From the NCBI GenBank assembly GCA_964494505.1, contig CAZBRO010000007.1, forward strand, positions 1 to 64,000: DNA of 64,000 bases. Reading direction: 5' to 3'. Of the stretch, positions 8,349-16,713 are shown piece after piece; the stretch's first letter is position 1; each line of letters begins with the position of its first letter. The translations under genes were made by a program, and so were the position numbers. The notes under the pieces are model-generated. The model saw nothing but the letters and a program-made list of their open reading frames with translations, did no database searches and was not told where the DNA came from. Origin of the DNA: CAIYRG01 sp964494505 (lineage in GTDB: Bacteria; Pseudomonadota; Alphaproteobacteria; Micropepsales; Micropepsaceae).

Positions 8349-9996
8349 GGAGATCGTTAGCCGCATGCCGGCTTCAAGGATCAATGATGTAACCTATCTT
8401 GATCCGTCCGACCCGCGCGGCCAGGTGCCAATAAATATGCTTTCGGCTCAAACGGAGACCGAACGCATCGTGCTGAGCGCGGACTTTGCCTCAGTACTTC
8501 GGCAATACGTCACAACCTGGGGCGATCAAATGAGCGCCCTGTTGGGCGCAGCCATTACGACCGTAGTAGAAGGGGTGGAAAACGGAACGCTACTCGATTT
8601 GCGACGGCTGCTTGTAGATGTCGCATTCCGCAAAGACACCTTGACGCGACTAAGCGATTCAGAGGCACTCTTCTACTGGGAGAAGGTGTTCCCGCACGTC
8701 GGCACCCGCGCCATAGGCCCGCTGCTTGCCCGCCTCGACACTTTTCTCCGTCCGAGACCTGTTCGCGCGATTGTGGCGGGCCAAGGCACCGGCCTCGAAG
8801 TTCCCACGCTACTTAATGGCGGTATTCTTCTTGCGCGACTCGCACAAGGAATTATTGGAGAGGAAAACGCGCACATCCTAGGAAGTCTCATCGCTACAAA
8901 GATTAATCAAGCGGCGCTTGCCCGCGAGCAAGTTGATCTCTCAGCGCGACGGCCATTCATGCTTTACGTGGACGAAGCACATGCCTTCGCCAGCGCCTCC
9001 ATGGCAAGCGTTCTTTCCGGCGGCCGAAAGCATCGACTCGGGATTGTGCTCTGTCACCAAGAGTGGGATCAATGGCGTCGCGCTCCTGAAGTCGGAAGCG
9101 CGGTACTGGCTAATGCCTACACACGCGTCTGCTTCCGCCTCGGTGACGCCGATGCGAAAAGGTTTGCTGACGGAGTGCGTGATTTTGCTCCCGCCGATTT
9201 TGCGAACCTTAGAATCGGGCAGGCCATCGTCCGGCTTGGCGACGCACAATCGTCGTTTAACCTGGATACCGTTCCGCTTGCCGCGCCCGAATACGACATG
9301 GAACTAAGACGAGATGAGGTGATTGCAACATCTGCAAGCCACTACGGACTACCGCGTGCCGGCGCGGATTTCGAAACCCGTTCGTCAACAACTTATGCAA
9401 CCAAGATTGAGCGTCCTGTGCACAGCTCGGCGCTGACCATTGAACTGAAGGAGCAGCATGATGGCAGGGTTGCGTCCGAACCGGCAGAAGCAGGCGGTCG
9501 CGGTGGGAGCGATCACCGTTATCTCCAACATCTTGCAAAGCGACTTGCCGAACAGCGCGGTTTTCGAGCGACGATCGAAGAAGACATCGGCGACACTAGA
9601 ATCGATGTTGCGCTCTACTGCAATGATCTAAAGGTCGCTTGCCAAATTGCACTCACGTCGTCCGCTGTGTACGAAGGGAAAGCTATAGCGAAATGTCTAG
9701 CATCCGGATTCTCACGCGTCGTCGTGATGGGTACGGACGAGCGCCACATCAAGGCGATTGAACGTGCCTGCTCAACCGAACTCGACAGAAGCTCAATCGA
9801 TAAGGTCAGCTTCATAAACGCCAACAATATTGTTGAAGCGTTGGATGCTCTTGTGCCTTCACACGACCAGTCTGTATTCCATGGCTACAAGGTTAAAGTG
9901 CGTAGACCTTCGATGAAGCCGGAGCAAATCAAAGAGCGGCACAATCTTGTCGCTAGTATCGTTGCAAAGTCATTGCGCGCGAGAAAAGATACTTAA
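8287..9996 (+). CDS. Second TraD-type ATPase, lacking Walker A, with C-terminal nuclease-like domain
   Basis: Similarity begins abruptly at TLAVLDPHGDLVEE (from about 8,311), the element normally about 25 residues after Walker A. The protein therefore lacks its P-loop and has no convincing start (the listed 8,287 is a TTG inside the previous gene). It keeps the FMLYVDEAHAF Walker B (224-234), the HRLGIVLCHQ motif and the family C-terminus. A further domain at about 420-569 (GDTRIDVALYCNDLKVACQI, then KCLASGFSRVVVMGTD) resembles the restriction-endonuclease-like fold, with Gln in place of the usual Glu. It overlaps the preceding gene in another frame and converges on the 1,484-residue gene with a 4-bp overlap. 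It is probably a gene remnant unless it pairs with the truncated upstream ATPase. Confidence 0.65.
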   Translation: MGSFSRISTLAVLDPHGDLVEEIVSRMPASRINDVTYLDPSDPRGQVPINMLSAQTETERIVLSADFASVLRQYVTTWGDQMSALLGAAITTVVEGVENGTLLDLRRLLVDVAFRKDTLTRLSDSEALFYWEKVFPHVGTRAIGPLLARLDTFLRPRPVRAIVAGQGTGLEVPTLLNGGILLARLAQGIIGEENAHILGSLIATKINQAALAREQVDLSARRPFMLYVDEAHAFASASMASVLSGGRKHRLGIVLCHQEWDQWRRAPEVGSAVLANAYTRVCFRLGDADAKRFADGVRDFAPADFANLRIGQAIVRLGDAQSSFNLDTVPLAAPEYDMELRRDEVIATSASHYGLPRAGADFETRSSTTYATKIERPVHSSALTIELKEQHDGRVASEPAEAGGRGGSDHRYLQHLAKRLAEQRGFRATIEEDIGDTRIDVALYCNDLKVACQIALTSSAVYEGKAIAKCLASGFSRVVVMGTDERHIKAIERACSTELDRSSIDKVSFINANNIVEALDALVPSHDQSVFHGYKVKVRRPSMKPEQIKERHNLVASIVAKSLRARKDT

Positions 9997-12900
9997 GCCG
10001 CCTTACGGGGGGACAGTTCGAACATCTCAATAACACGTTCGAACACTCCGCGCTCCCGACGGGCAGCCATTTTCGCAAGTCGCCTCGCGTTTCTCAGGAA
10101 CTGTTCTCGCTTGTGGGAGAGACCCTCATGCATGAGTTGTGGGACAACAGACGCCTCAGCTTGCTGGATCATGAGGGCTGCGCCCCCCAATGTGCGGGGA
10201 TCGGGCCTATTGTCGGCGAGCGCGAAAAACCAACTGTTCGATCCGCGATCGACTTCCAACAAGATTGAGAGCAGCCTCTCACGGAGCGGGCCGTAAACGG
10301 CCCAGCCTTGATCGTTTTTCTGCGCCAGGATCTGGAATCCATTCCAGATGGCCTTTGAGCGCTTCCGTTCGTAGCCCCTCACGATTTCCAGCTTTTTTGA
10401 CCGGATCAGCGACTCAGGATCTGAGAAACGGAGCTGATCTTGTCCTGTCGCCCGATTGGCGTGAAGCCATGAGACGACCCGTTTGAGCGGTTGAATTGGG
10501 CTCGATGGATCTTCGGACAGCGAGGACAACATACTGATCCAGCCCGCATCGCAGGTCACCACCTCGCGGGCGAGGGATCTCCAACCGTCCGATACATCTT
10601 TGAGGGCTTCCTGAGGCCATCGGTCATAGAACTCGTTGCCGCATTGTTCGATAAAGCAAAAAGCGGGCATAACTTCTGGCATTGCAAGCACGCGAATAAA
10701 CTTCAGCGCGAGTTCGGCTCTGTGCCCGTAAAGCCGCCAATCTGGGTCTGTGTTGCTTACGAATTCCCACAGATTTCCGACCGCATCATTTATCTCTCCA
10801 ATCCAACCCAGAGTCGGGCCCGTCTTCGTATGCCTAACGTGGGCGTTCATAGTTAGCAGCCGTTCGCCGAACTCTTTTGCTGACTCTTCGGTCTTGCAAT
10901 AGACTGCATTCCACGTTTCGAGAGGCGACACGAGCTGCCGAGGCTCGACGTCCCCAACCTTTGTCAGTTTAAAGTAATGGATCCACGGCTCGTCCCACGC
11001 AGCGCGTAGCTCGTCGCCGTTAAAGAACCGACCGAGGTTCGTGCGAGCTGCGGCATAGGCATATGTCGATCGCTCCTTGACAGTTAACCTCTCCGGTTCT
11101 GTCGTTTTTTTGTCATCATTCCACATACAGCGCCAGTAGTACGTTGAAAGGGGAAAATCGTCCAAACCTTCGAAGTTTTCTCCGACGGAGGCGAGGAACC
11201 CGGCATCAAGCGCGTCGGTAACGGAATTCTCAATATACGCCCGTGCACCCGCGAGGCGCGTGTCGGAAAGAGGAATTCCGAGTATCCGCAAGCAATAGAT
11301 CTGCCTTGAGAAAAGGAAGCGCTTCTGGCGACGATAATCAGTTTGGGAAGTGGGCGGGATATCGCTGATTGCTTGCTCAACGACGTCCGTTACCCACTGC
11401 GCTTGTTCCTCCCGCTCCGTGGCTGAAGGCGTTTCATTCGAATATAGCCTTCCGAGAGTCTCTACCATTAGGCCGATCCTGGAACTATGAGGCGGGTTTC
11501 CAGATATGGCGCGTTCAGTAGCGATCAGTTCGCGTGCAAGTTCAACAGAGTCGCGTCTAGTGAGCGGATTCACGCGAAGCCGCTTGACCGTATCCCAGTC
11601 CGGTGAGGGGCGCAGGAATGTCAGTATTACTTGTGCAACGCTTGCCGGATCATTCTTTGGTCTGAAGCGACGTGGGGTGAGCGCAAGGGCCATATGAAGA
11701 TGCCACGCGGCCTCTAGCACGGGCTCGGGTTCGAGTTGGCGATCCCTGTTCGAGGCGATGAAGTGGCCGGACGGCTGCAGGATGGGGCAAAGCGCGCGTG
11801 CAGCGTGCAAATGCGCGTCGGGATCCTTCTCGTATCGGTTTCCAACGAGGATATTAGCAATTTGGGATGGCAGGAAGATCACGTTCCGGTTGCGCCGGAG
11901 GAGCTTCCTTTTTATCAGCTGATCGAGTTGGGCCTGCGCTTGGACCCACGTCAGACGCTGTGACGGGATCGTTCCGAAATTCAGCATCGAGTAGGCGGCC
12001 TGCTTGGGGCACCCGAAGCGAAAGACGGCGAGCTTCTCAAGAAGCGAACGGTCACTTTCATCGATTTCGCATTCCACTTCGGAGGATGTCCGAACTTCAT
12101 CCCCATAGACGACGATGATCCGTGTCGGACCTATTGGCCCGTCACCTTGTGCCTTAAGGGCGTTATCCAGAGGATCCCACGCTCCGGGTACATCCTTTCG
12201 AGGGTTGAGGAGGTCCAGGAACTGATGGTTGAAATCACTAGGGAATATCCTGTTGGTGCGCCTTTGCGTTAAGCCCCCATCATCGAAGATCACTACAACG
12301 TCCGGCGCAGAGCTCGCGCTAATTGAAAGATCGGCGCGCTGATTATTGAAAAGCTCCGCGAGCATCTCCCCCGCCTTATTCCGCGGCGACCATTGGAAGC
12401 GCTCCCACCAGTCCGGATCGACGTCGAGCAGATCGGCGATCGCCGCCAAGATACGGAATTCGTTGTCATGCTCGGTTGTCCGAAGACATAAGATCCCGAG
12501 GCCAGGACCTTTGTAACCTATGCCATCGCCTGTGCGGACTTGGTTGTCCTTCCAGGCAAGCCACTTTCCTATCGTCGCTTCAGCGTTACCAGACCTGCCG
12601 ATAAAACTTGAGCGCTTCACGAACTTGATCGCGCGTCCAGTTTCGGACAGCAAATTGTCATCAAGGCCCTCCATATGCTGGCTGTCGTGCTCCTCCCAGC
12701 GGTTTCCGCCATGGAAGTACCAATCCCGATCCTCGCGCCGCAGGCGTTCTCCCTTCCTGACAATTTCACGACAGAAGAGCCGACGCTGATTGTAGCCGTA
12801 GGTGACCTGCAGCTGGGGCAACCTGAGCACCGTTGCCCGTCGCCAGCCGGACGGCTGCATCGCATCTGCCGCGGTCCGCGCGTTCTTGCAGAAATTGATC

Positions 12901-14447
12901 TCGATGCTCTTGCTCGTATCCTGGGTCTTGAGCACATCGAGAAACAGCTTGACCTGCTCCTTCGGGGTCAGCAGTTCCGACTCGGTCTCCGGCTCCGCCT
13001 GCAAAGCATCATCGAGAAGCACTCGGCTGTCCTTATCGGCATCGTCCGCATGTGCCGGCAAGCCTTCCTCCTCGGCATCGAACTTCGAGTAGTCTTCCGG
13101 GGAACCGGGTACGACAATTCGCGGAAATCCTGCTCGATGCGCATATTCCAGTTTCGCCTTTATGCCTTGTACGTCACCCAGCTCGTACGCTCCATCAGCG
13201 TAGATTATGCGGCCCGTCACAACGCCCAAGGGGATCTCGCGGGCGGGCAGCAGAAGGCCCAGCACTGCCTGAACCCAGTAGGCTTCGGCGCTACCGCCTT
13301 CGAGCCTGAAGTACCGCTCTTCTTCCGGCACGGCCTTGAGGTACTCCGGCGGCACTCTGCCATAGACGCTATCGACGATCTGTGACGCGGGTGCCAAATC
13401 GACATTGAGGCTGGCAGTGAGCTTCGCCTGAGCCTGCTCCTCGTCGGCATATTTCAAACGACCGTTCTGGCTGTCCCAAAGCTTCTTAGCGACATCCATG
13501 CCGATCTGAAGAGCACTTCCCCAATCCTTGTCCCACCCGAGGCGGCTGTCTTCCATGTGAGCCGGCATTGAACCCCTTGGAGGCTGATAGCGTCTGTCAC
13601 CCTCTAATCGCTCGGCCCCCCGAGATGTCACCCACTTGAACCACGTTTTCTGGCCGAATGGATTTCGCTTCGCCTTTTCGTGTGTCGACTCACCGTCCTC
13701 GAACAGGAACAGCGGGATCGGCAGGCTGATGCCGCGCCTTTCGTCCCCGCCGGGAGATCGATATTCCATCAAGGGCCAGCAGAAGAGGCTGTTGCGGTAT
13801 CCTAGACAAATTCGCGTCCACCACGATCTGATTTTTTCGGCATCGCCATTGGCGACCTTTAGAACCACTTCGTAGAGATCGTCGATCTGGTCGATCCGGT
13901 CACGTGTCTGCTTGAGCGTGTCACGTGAGTCGTCCAGCAGTTTGCTCAACCTCTGGTCGAGATTTCCCGGGTCCTTCCTAATGTTCCTGACGATGGTCTC
14001 GACGCCGGGCGTCGCCAAACCGCCGGACCGCTGCAACCACTTGAAAAACTTGTTCGCCGAGAGATGTCGCTGTTTTAGTACGCATACTGCGTGGGAGACG
14101 AAGACCCGACTGATGCTTATACGCTTCGCTCCTGTCGTCGACTCTCGAAGGAGCAGTTCTTTCCGCGCGGTCTCGCGTGCGCTTCCGATCACGTTTGACC
14201 TTTCTGCCAGCCCTTCAAGTCCCTCGTTGCGGAGATAGTCGGGGTTGTCGTACGCGTCACCAACTGATGCTATCAGCGACAGCGTCGTGTCGGATAAAGC
14301 GAATACGTTGTCGAAGAGATTGTCTCGTATCAGATCGACGCATGTTTCCGCCATGGCCGTTGCGATGCTATTCGGATTGCCCGAAAGCAGTGCTGCCGCG
14401 AATGATAAGGACTGATCCTGCAACCAGTATGACGCAAGCTCACTCAT
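9993..14447 (-). CDS. Lon-type (S16) protease domain protein with STAND-like core, 1484 aa
   Basis: Third gene of the cargo operon, 9 bp after the 249-residue gene, with AGGAG before its ATG. Residues about 300-456 read as a Lon proteolytic domain: GGSA at 384-387 aligns with the PSAG serine box of Lon, VVTGRI follows, and QGIKAKLEYAHRAGFPRIVVP (from 427) matches the lysine-bearing GGLKEK...AHR segment. Ser386 and Lys430 are 44 residues apart, against 43 in E. coli Lon (Ser679/Lys722). Further on, DVVVIFDDGG (about 716) looks like Walker B, RIIVVYGDE (about 776) like a following strand, and residues 801-860 like a winged helix. No P-loop is seen. The rest is helical, repeat-like and of unknown family. 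Target and trigger are unknown. Confidence 0.6.
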   Translation of the reverse strand: MSELASYWLQDQSLSFAAALLSGNPNSIATAMAETCVDLIRDNLFDNVFALSDTTLSLIASVGDAYDNPDYLRNEGLEGLAERSNVIGSARETARKELLLRESTTGAKRISISRVFVSHAVCVLKQRHLSANKFFKWLQRSGGLATPGVETIVRNIRKDPGNLDQRLSKLLDDSRDTLKQTRDRIDQIDDLYEVVLKVANGDAEKIRSWWTRICLGYRNSLFCWPLMEYRSPGGDERRGISLPIPLFLFEDGESTHEKAKRNPFGQKTWFKWVTSRGAERLEGDRRYQPPRGSMPAHMEDSRLGWDKDWGSALQIGMDVAKKLWDSQNGRLKYADEEQAQAKLTASLNVDLAPASQIVDSVYGRVPPEYLKAVPEEERYFRLEGGSAEAYWVQAVLGLLLPAREIPLGVVTGRIIYADGAYELGDVQGIKAKLEYAHRAGFPRIVVPGSPEDYSKFDAEEEGLPAHADDADKDSRVLLDDALQAEPETESELLTPKEQVKLFLDVLKTQDTSKSIEINFCKNARTAADAMQPSGWRRATVLRLPQLQVTYGYNQRRLFCREIVRKGERLRREDRDWYFHGGNRWEEHDSQHMEGLDDNLLSETGRAIKFVKRSSFIGRSGNAEATIGKWLAWKDNQVRTGDGIGYKGPGLGILCLRTTEHDNEFRILAAIADLLDVDPDWWERFQWSPRNKAGEMLAELFNNQRADLSISASSAPDVVVIFDDGGLTQRRTNRIFPSDFNHQFLDLLNPRKDVPGAWDPLDNALKAQGDGPIGPTRIIVVYGDEVRTSSEVECEIDESDRSLLEKLAVFRFGCPKQAAYSMLNFGTIPSQRLTWVQAQAQLDQLIKRKLLRRNRNVIFLPSQIANILVGNRYEKDPDAHLHAARALCPILQPSGHFIASNRDRQLEPEPVLEAAWHLHMALALTPRRFRPKNDPASVAQVILTFLRPSPDWDTVKRLRVNPLTRRDSVELARELIATERAISGNPPHSSRIGLMVETLGRLYSNETPSATEREEQAQWVTDVVEQAISDIPPTSQTDYRRQKRFLFSRQIYCLRILGIPLSDTRLAGARAYIENSVTDALDAGFLASVGENFEGLDDFPLSTYYWRCMWNDDKKTTEPERLTVKERSTYAYAAARTNLGRFFNGDELRAAWDEPWIHYFKLTKVGDVEPRQLVSPLETWNAVYCKTEESAKEFGERLLTMNAHVRHTKTGPTLGWIGEINDAVGNLWEFVSNTDPDWRLYGHRAELALKFIRVLAMPEVMPAFCFIEQCGNEFYDRWPQEALKDVSDGWRSLAREVVTCDAGWISMLSSLSEDPSSPIQPLKRVVSWLHANRATGQDQLRFSDPESLIRSKKLEIVRGYERKRSKAIWNGFQILAQKNDQGWAVYGPLRERLLSILLEVDRGSNSWFFALADNRPDPRTLGGAALMIQQAEASVVPQLMHEGLSHKREQFLRNARRLAKMAARRERGVFERVIEMFELSPRKAA

Positions 14448-14456
14448 CGATGTCTC

Positions 14457-15206
14457 CTAACCAAATTGCACAAGCGGCGAGAAGGCGATGGCCTTATCGG
14501 CGTGCCCTTCATTTCTTTCCTTGCTTATCGCAGCAAGCCGCCGTTCGAGTTCGGGCTTTTTGATCCCTACGAGATAACGACCATTGCCAGACCGATGGAT
14601 GTCGAACAGGTCCACGACAATATTGTCGCCACTCAACGTCTTGGGGTCGGCCCAGAAAATCGTGTGCGGCTCACGTCCGGACGCACTGCCTAAGAACAGC
14701 TCGACCTCGAGTCTTCTATCCGCATCGATGCCGGCTGCGATGGTAAGCTCGATCCCTTCCTGCACCCATGTAACACCCGGCGAGCGGCTTGCACGCCGCC
14801 GTCCATCGTCGGCTCTAGCTATATTGCCATTGACGCCGAATAGAAAAACGTCGAACAGATCTGTTATACGCTGGGCCATAGCATTGAGGTGCGCAGAAAA
14901 CGGCCGCGCGTATCTTCTCGAAGGCTTGAGCTCACTTGTGTTATCCGCCGAGCGTTTCGAATGAACGAAGAGTGTGCTCTCGGCCGGCTGATTGCCCCTT
15001 TCGAGATCGGAGATCGGTTCGCTACCCATCGTTTTTTTTGCTTGAAGGAAGGAATCAGCAACCAACTGAAATTTGACCTCCTCCGCCGTCATTTCATCGA
15101 TCCTGTTAAATTCATTTTCGATGAGTTCAGCCTCTTGAGTACCCACCAAGCGAATCTTGAGCTGCTCAAACTCCGCTAGAAATGTAGCTAATTTAGGTTC
15201 GTTCAT
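14457..15206 (-). CDS. Unknown protein of the Lon-sigma operon with a shared N-terminal motif
   Basis: 249 residues. Its ATG overlaps the stop of the upstream 326-residue gene (ATGA), so coupling is likely. Residues 25-48 (EAELIENEFNRIDEM, then TAEEVKFQL) match the small protein encoded at 16,336-16,497 at 15 of 24 positions. The middle (about 50-105) is polar and probably flexible. The C-terminal part (about 130-230) is strand-rich (WVQEGIELTIAAGIDADRRL, VELFLGS, NIVVDLFDI, GRYLVGIKK) and may be a beta domain. No family is recognised. By its position between a sigma-like and a protease gene it could be an adaptor, substrate or anti-sigma-like partner, but that is inference only. Confidence 0.75.
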   Translation of the reverse strand: MNEPKLATFLAEFEQLKIRLVGTQEAELIENEFNRIDEMTAEEVKFQLVADSFLQAKKTMGSEPISDLERGNQPAESTLFVHSKRSADNTSELKPSRRYARPFSAHLNAMAQRITDLFDVFLFGVNGNIARADDGRRRASRSPGVTWVQEGIELTIAAGIDADRRLEVELFLGSASGREPHTIFWADPKTLSGDNIVVDLFDIHRSGNGRYLVGIKKPELERRLAAISKERNEGHADKAIAFSPLVQFG

Positions 15207-16183
15207 TTTGATCCTCCTTCAGTGAGGAGATGAGCCTGGGGTGTCGGGTTACTCGGCGGTCGCTGCCCGGCTTTCCTCAGCAGCCGCAGCTTCCTTCGCA
15301 AGGCGCGGCGATTTTGAAAACGTCGAGCCCGATCAACTAGATAAGCAAAATCGTTGTTGGCCGTTGTCATCGCGGCCAATTCGTCACCAAGCCAGATGAG
15401 CAACTTGTAGATAACGAATTCGCTCAGTTGCATGTCTTCGGCGAGCTTACCTACATCGAGTTCAAATTCCTCGACAATGTCGTTATCGGCATAAAACTTT
15501 CCATCATAAAACCTGTCTCGCAGATATTTATTGGGTGCGGGTACACCATCAGTTTCAATTGGGGGTTCACAGACCAGTTGAATGAGCTTAATCGCGCGGT
15601 CGACGTTACGACTCTTTCGTTTATTGATTTCAGATAAGGCACTTGCCATGAGCTGCATCACCGGCGTGGCTGGCTCTTGGGGTTCCTCAGCAAGTTCGAG
15701 TAATTCCAGAGGGCTCTGCGTATCGGCGTCCTTGGTGGCGGGATGGTCCCCTTCAACTAGCTTTTCCAGCGGGGTCGAATGCCGTCCTTGTTGTTGGAAA
15801 AATGCACGCCGTTCCTGGAGGATGTAATTCTTTGCCGTTGCGAAAATCATCGAAACGACGGCCTTCTTGTTTTTGAAGGTGAATCGTTTATCTAGTCCGT
15901 TCAGCTCGCCCTTTCGCTCCCAAGGTTTTCTCAGACTCTTCAGGGCTCTATCCAAGAGGTCGTCTGGCACCGCACGAAGGCTAATCTGCTTGCGCTCCAA
16001 AACCTGGATGAGGTAGCTAATTTTGTCTTTGGCCTCCTCGCGGATTTCGTTGCGTTCTGCCTCGGAATGCGTTTGCATTGCTTCATCCACGGTTACATCG
16101 ATTAGCGGGTACGGCATTTGCCCTCCGATAGGGTGACGTTCTATCTCCCGAGGTAGAACTAAGGCGCTGCGCATTTTTGCCAA
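15203..16183 (-). CDS. Diverged sigma-70-like protein, first gene of the cargo operon
   Basis: 326 residues from a TTG at 16,183, chosen because GGAG sits seven bases upstream; an ATG at 16,174 is the alternative. Residues 72-130 (DDLLDRALKSLRKPWERK, then VVSMIFATAKNYILQERRAF) resemble sigma region 2 of ECF-like factors, where an acidic helix is followed by a FLxxxARNxxxDxxR-like helix. Residues 243-270 (VGKLAEDMQLSEFVIYKLL) resemble the region-4 helix-turn-helix. The C-terminus (276-325) is strongly basic. Similarity is by pattern only; a nucleic-acid-binding protein of another kind is possible. It heads the three-gene operon and probably has its promoter in 16,184-16,288. Confidence 0.5.
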   Translation of the reverse strand: MAKMRSALVLPREIERHPIGGQMPYPLIDVTVDEAMQTHSEAERNEIREEAKDKISYLIQVLERKQISLRAVPDDLLDRALKSLRKPWERKGELNGLDKRFTFKNKKAVVSMIFATAKNYILQERRAFFQQQGRHSTPLEKLVEGDHPATKDADTQSPLELLELAEEPQEPATPVMQLMASALSEINKRKSRNVDRAIKLIQLVCEPPIETDGVPAPNKYLRDRFYDGKFYADNDIVEEFELDVGKLAEDMQLSEFVIYKLLIWLGDELAAMTTANNDFAYLVDRARRFQNRRALRRKLRLLRKAGQRPPSNPTPQAHLLTEGGSK

Positions 16184-16278
16184 AAATTGTCTCCAACAAA
16201 AGCCCTGGACTTTTGATCGAACAATCGCGCCGTGGTGCTCTTAGAACAAGGAAACCCAGAGTTTCTGCAGAATATTTT

Positions 16279-16308
16279 TTAAAGAAAAGGCCGCAGCTAT
16301 GTGCGGCC
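16279..16308 (-). terminator. Rho-independent terminator of the 53-residue gene
   Basis: On the minus strand GGCCGCA, six loop bases and TGCGGCC (16,308 down to 16,289) form a seven-pair stem followed by TTTTCTTT. It ends the small gene at 16,336 and separates it from the sigma-like gene. Confidence 0.75.
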
Positions 16309-16335
16309 TAAGTATCTGGCGATTTTTCTGGCTAT

Positions 16336-16497
16336 TTACACGGGTTCGCCAAATTTCCTGATCAACGCGGATTTGACCTCTTGGTGGGTCATCCGGTCGA
16401 TGCGTTGGAATTCGGTTTCGATAATCGCCGCTTCAACTTGCGCATCAGTCCTGGCGCGGAATCGCACGCGGCGAACGTTGGGTTGAGAACAAGGCAT
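16336..16497 (-). CDS. 53-residue protein sharing a motif with the 249-residue operon protein
   Basis: The start at 16,497 is chosen for GGAG a few bases upstream; the frame stays open to 16,569. Residues 22-45 (EAAIIETEFQRIDRM, then THQEVKSAL) match residues 25-48 of the 249-residue protein at 15 of 24 positions. The N-terminus is basic (RRVRFRAR at 9-16). The gene has its own terminator and sits just upstream of the cargo operon on the same strand. It could be a stand-alone version of the interaction segment, or a remnant of a duplicated gene; the good ribosome site favours expression. The remaining sequence in 16,184-16,713 shows no other gene. Confidence 0.6.
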   Translation of the reverse strand: MPCSQPNVRRVRFRARTDAQVEAAIIETEFQRIDRMTHQEVKSALIRKFGEPV

Positions 16498-16713
16498 GGC
16501 TTTCTCCGCTCTAGGGAATCCGCAGCCCATCTGCGAAATCCCAGAAAGCGGAGAAACAACAGGCACCAAATAGACCCTAGGACCGGTAAGAAATCACATA
16601 AATCTAAATGTAGTATAGCATAAGTCCTTTTCCGCGCCAGCAGCGCTCGGGGGCAGACGCTGGGCTAACCGGACTGTTTTTCACCGCACCAGTACAGGAA
16701 CATGCGCGCCCGG

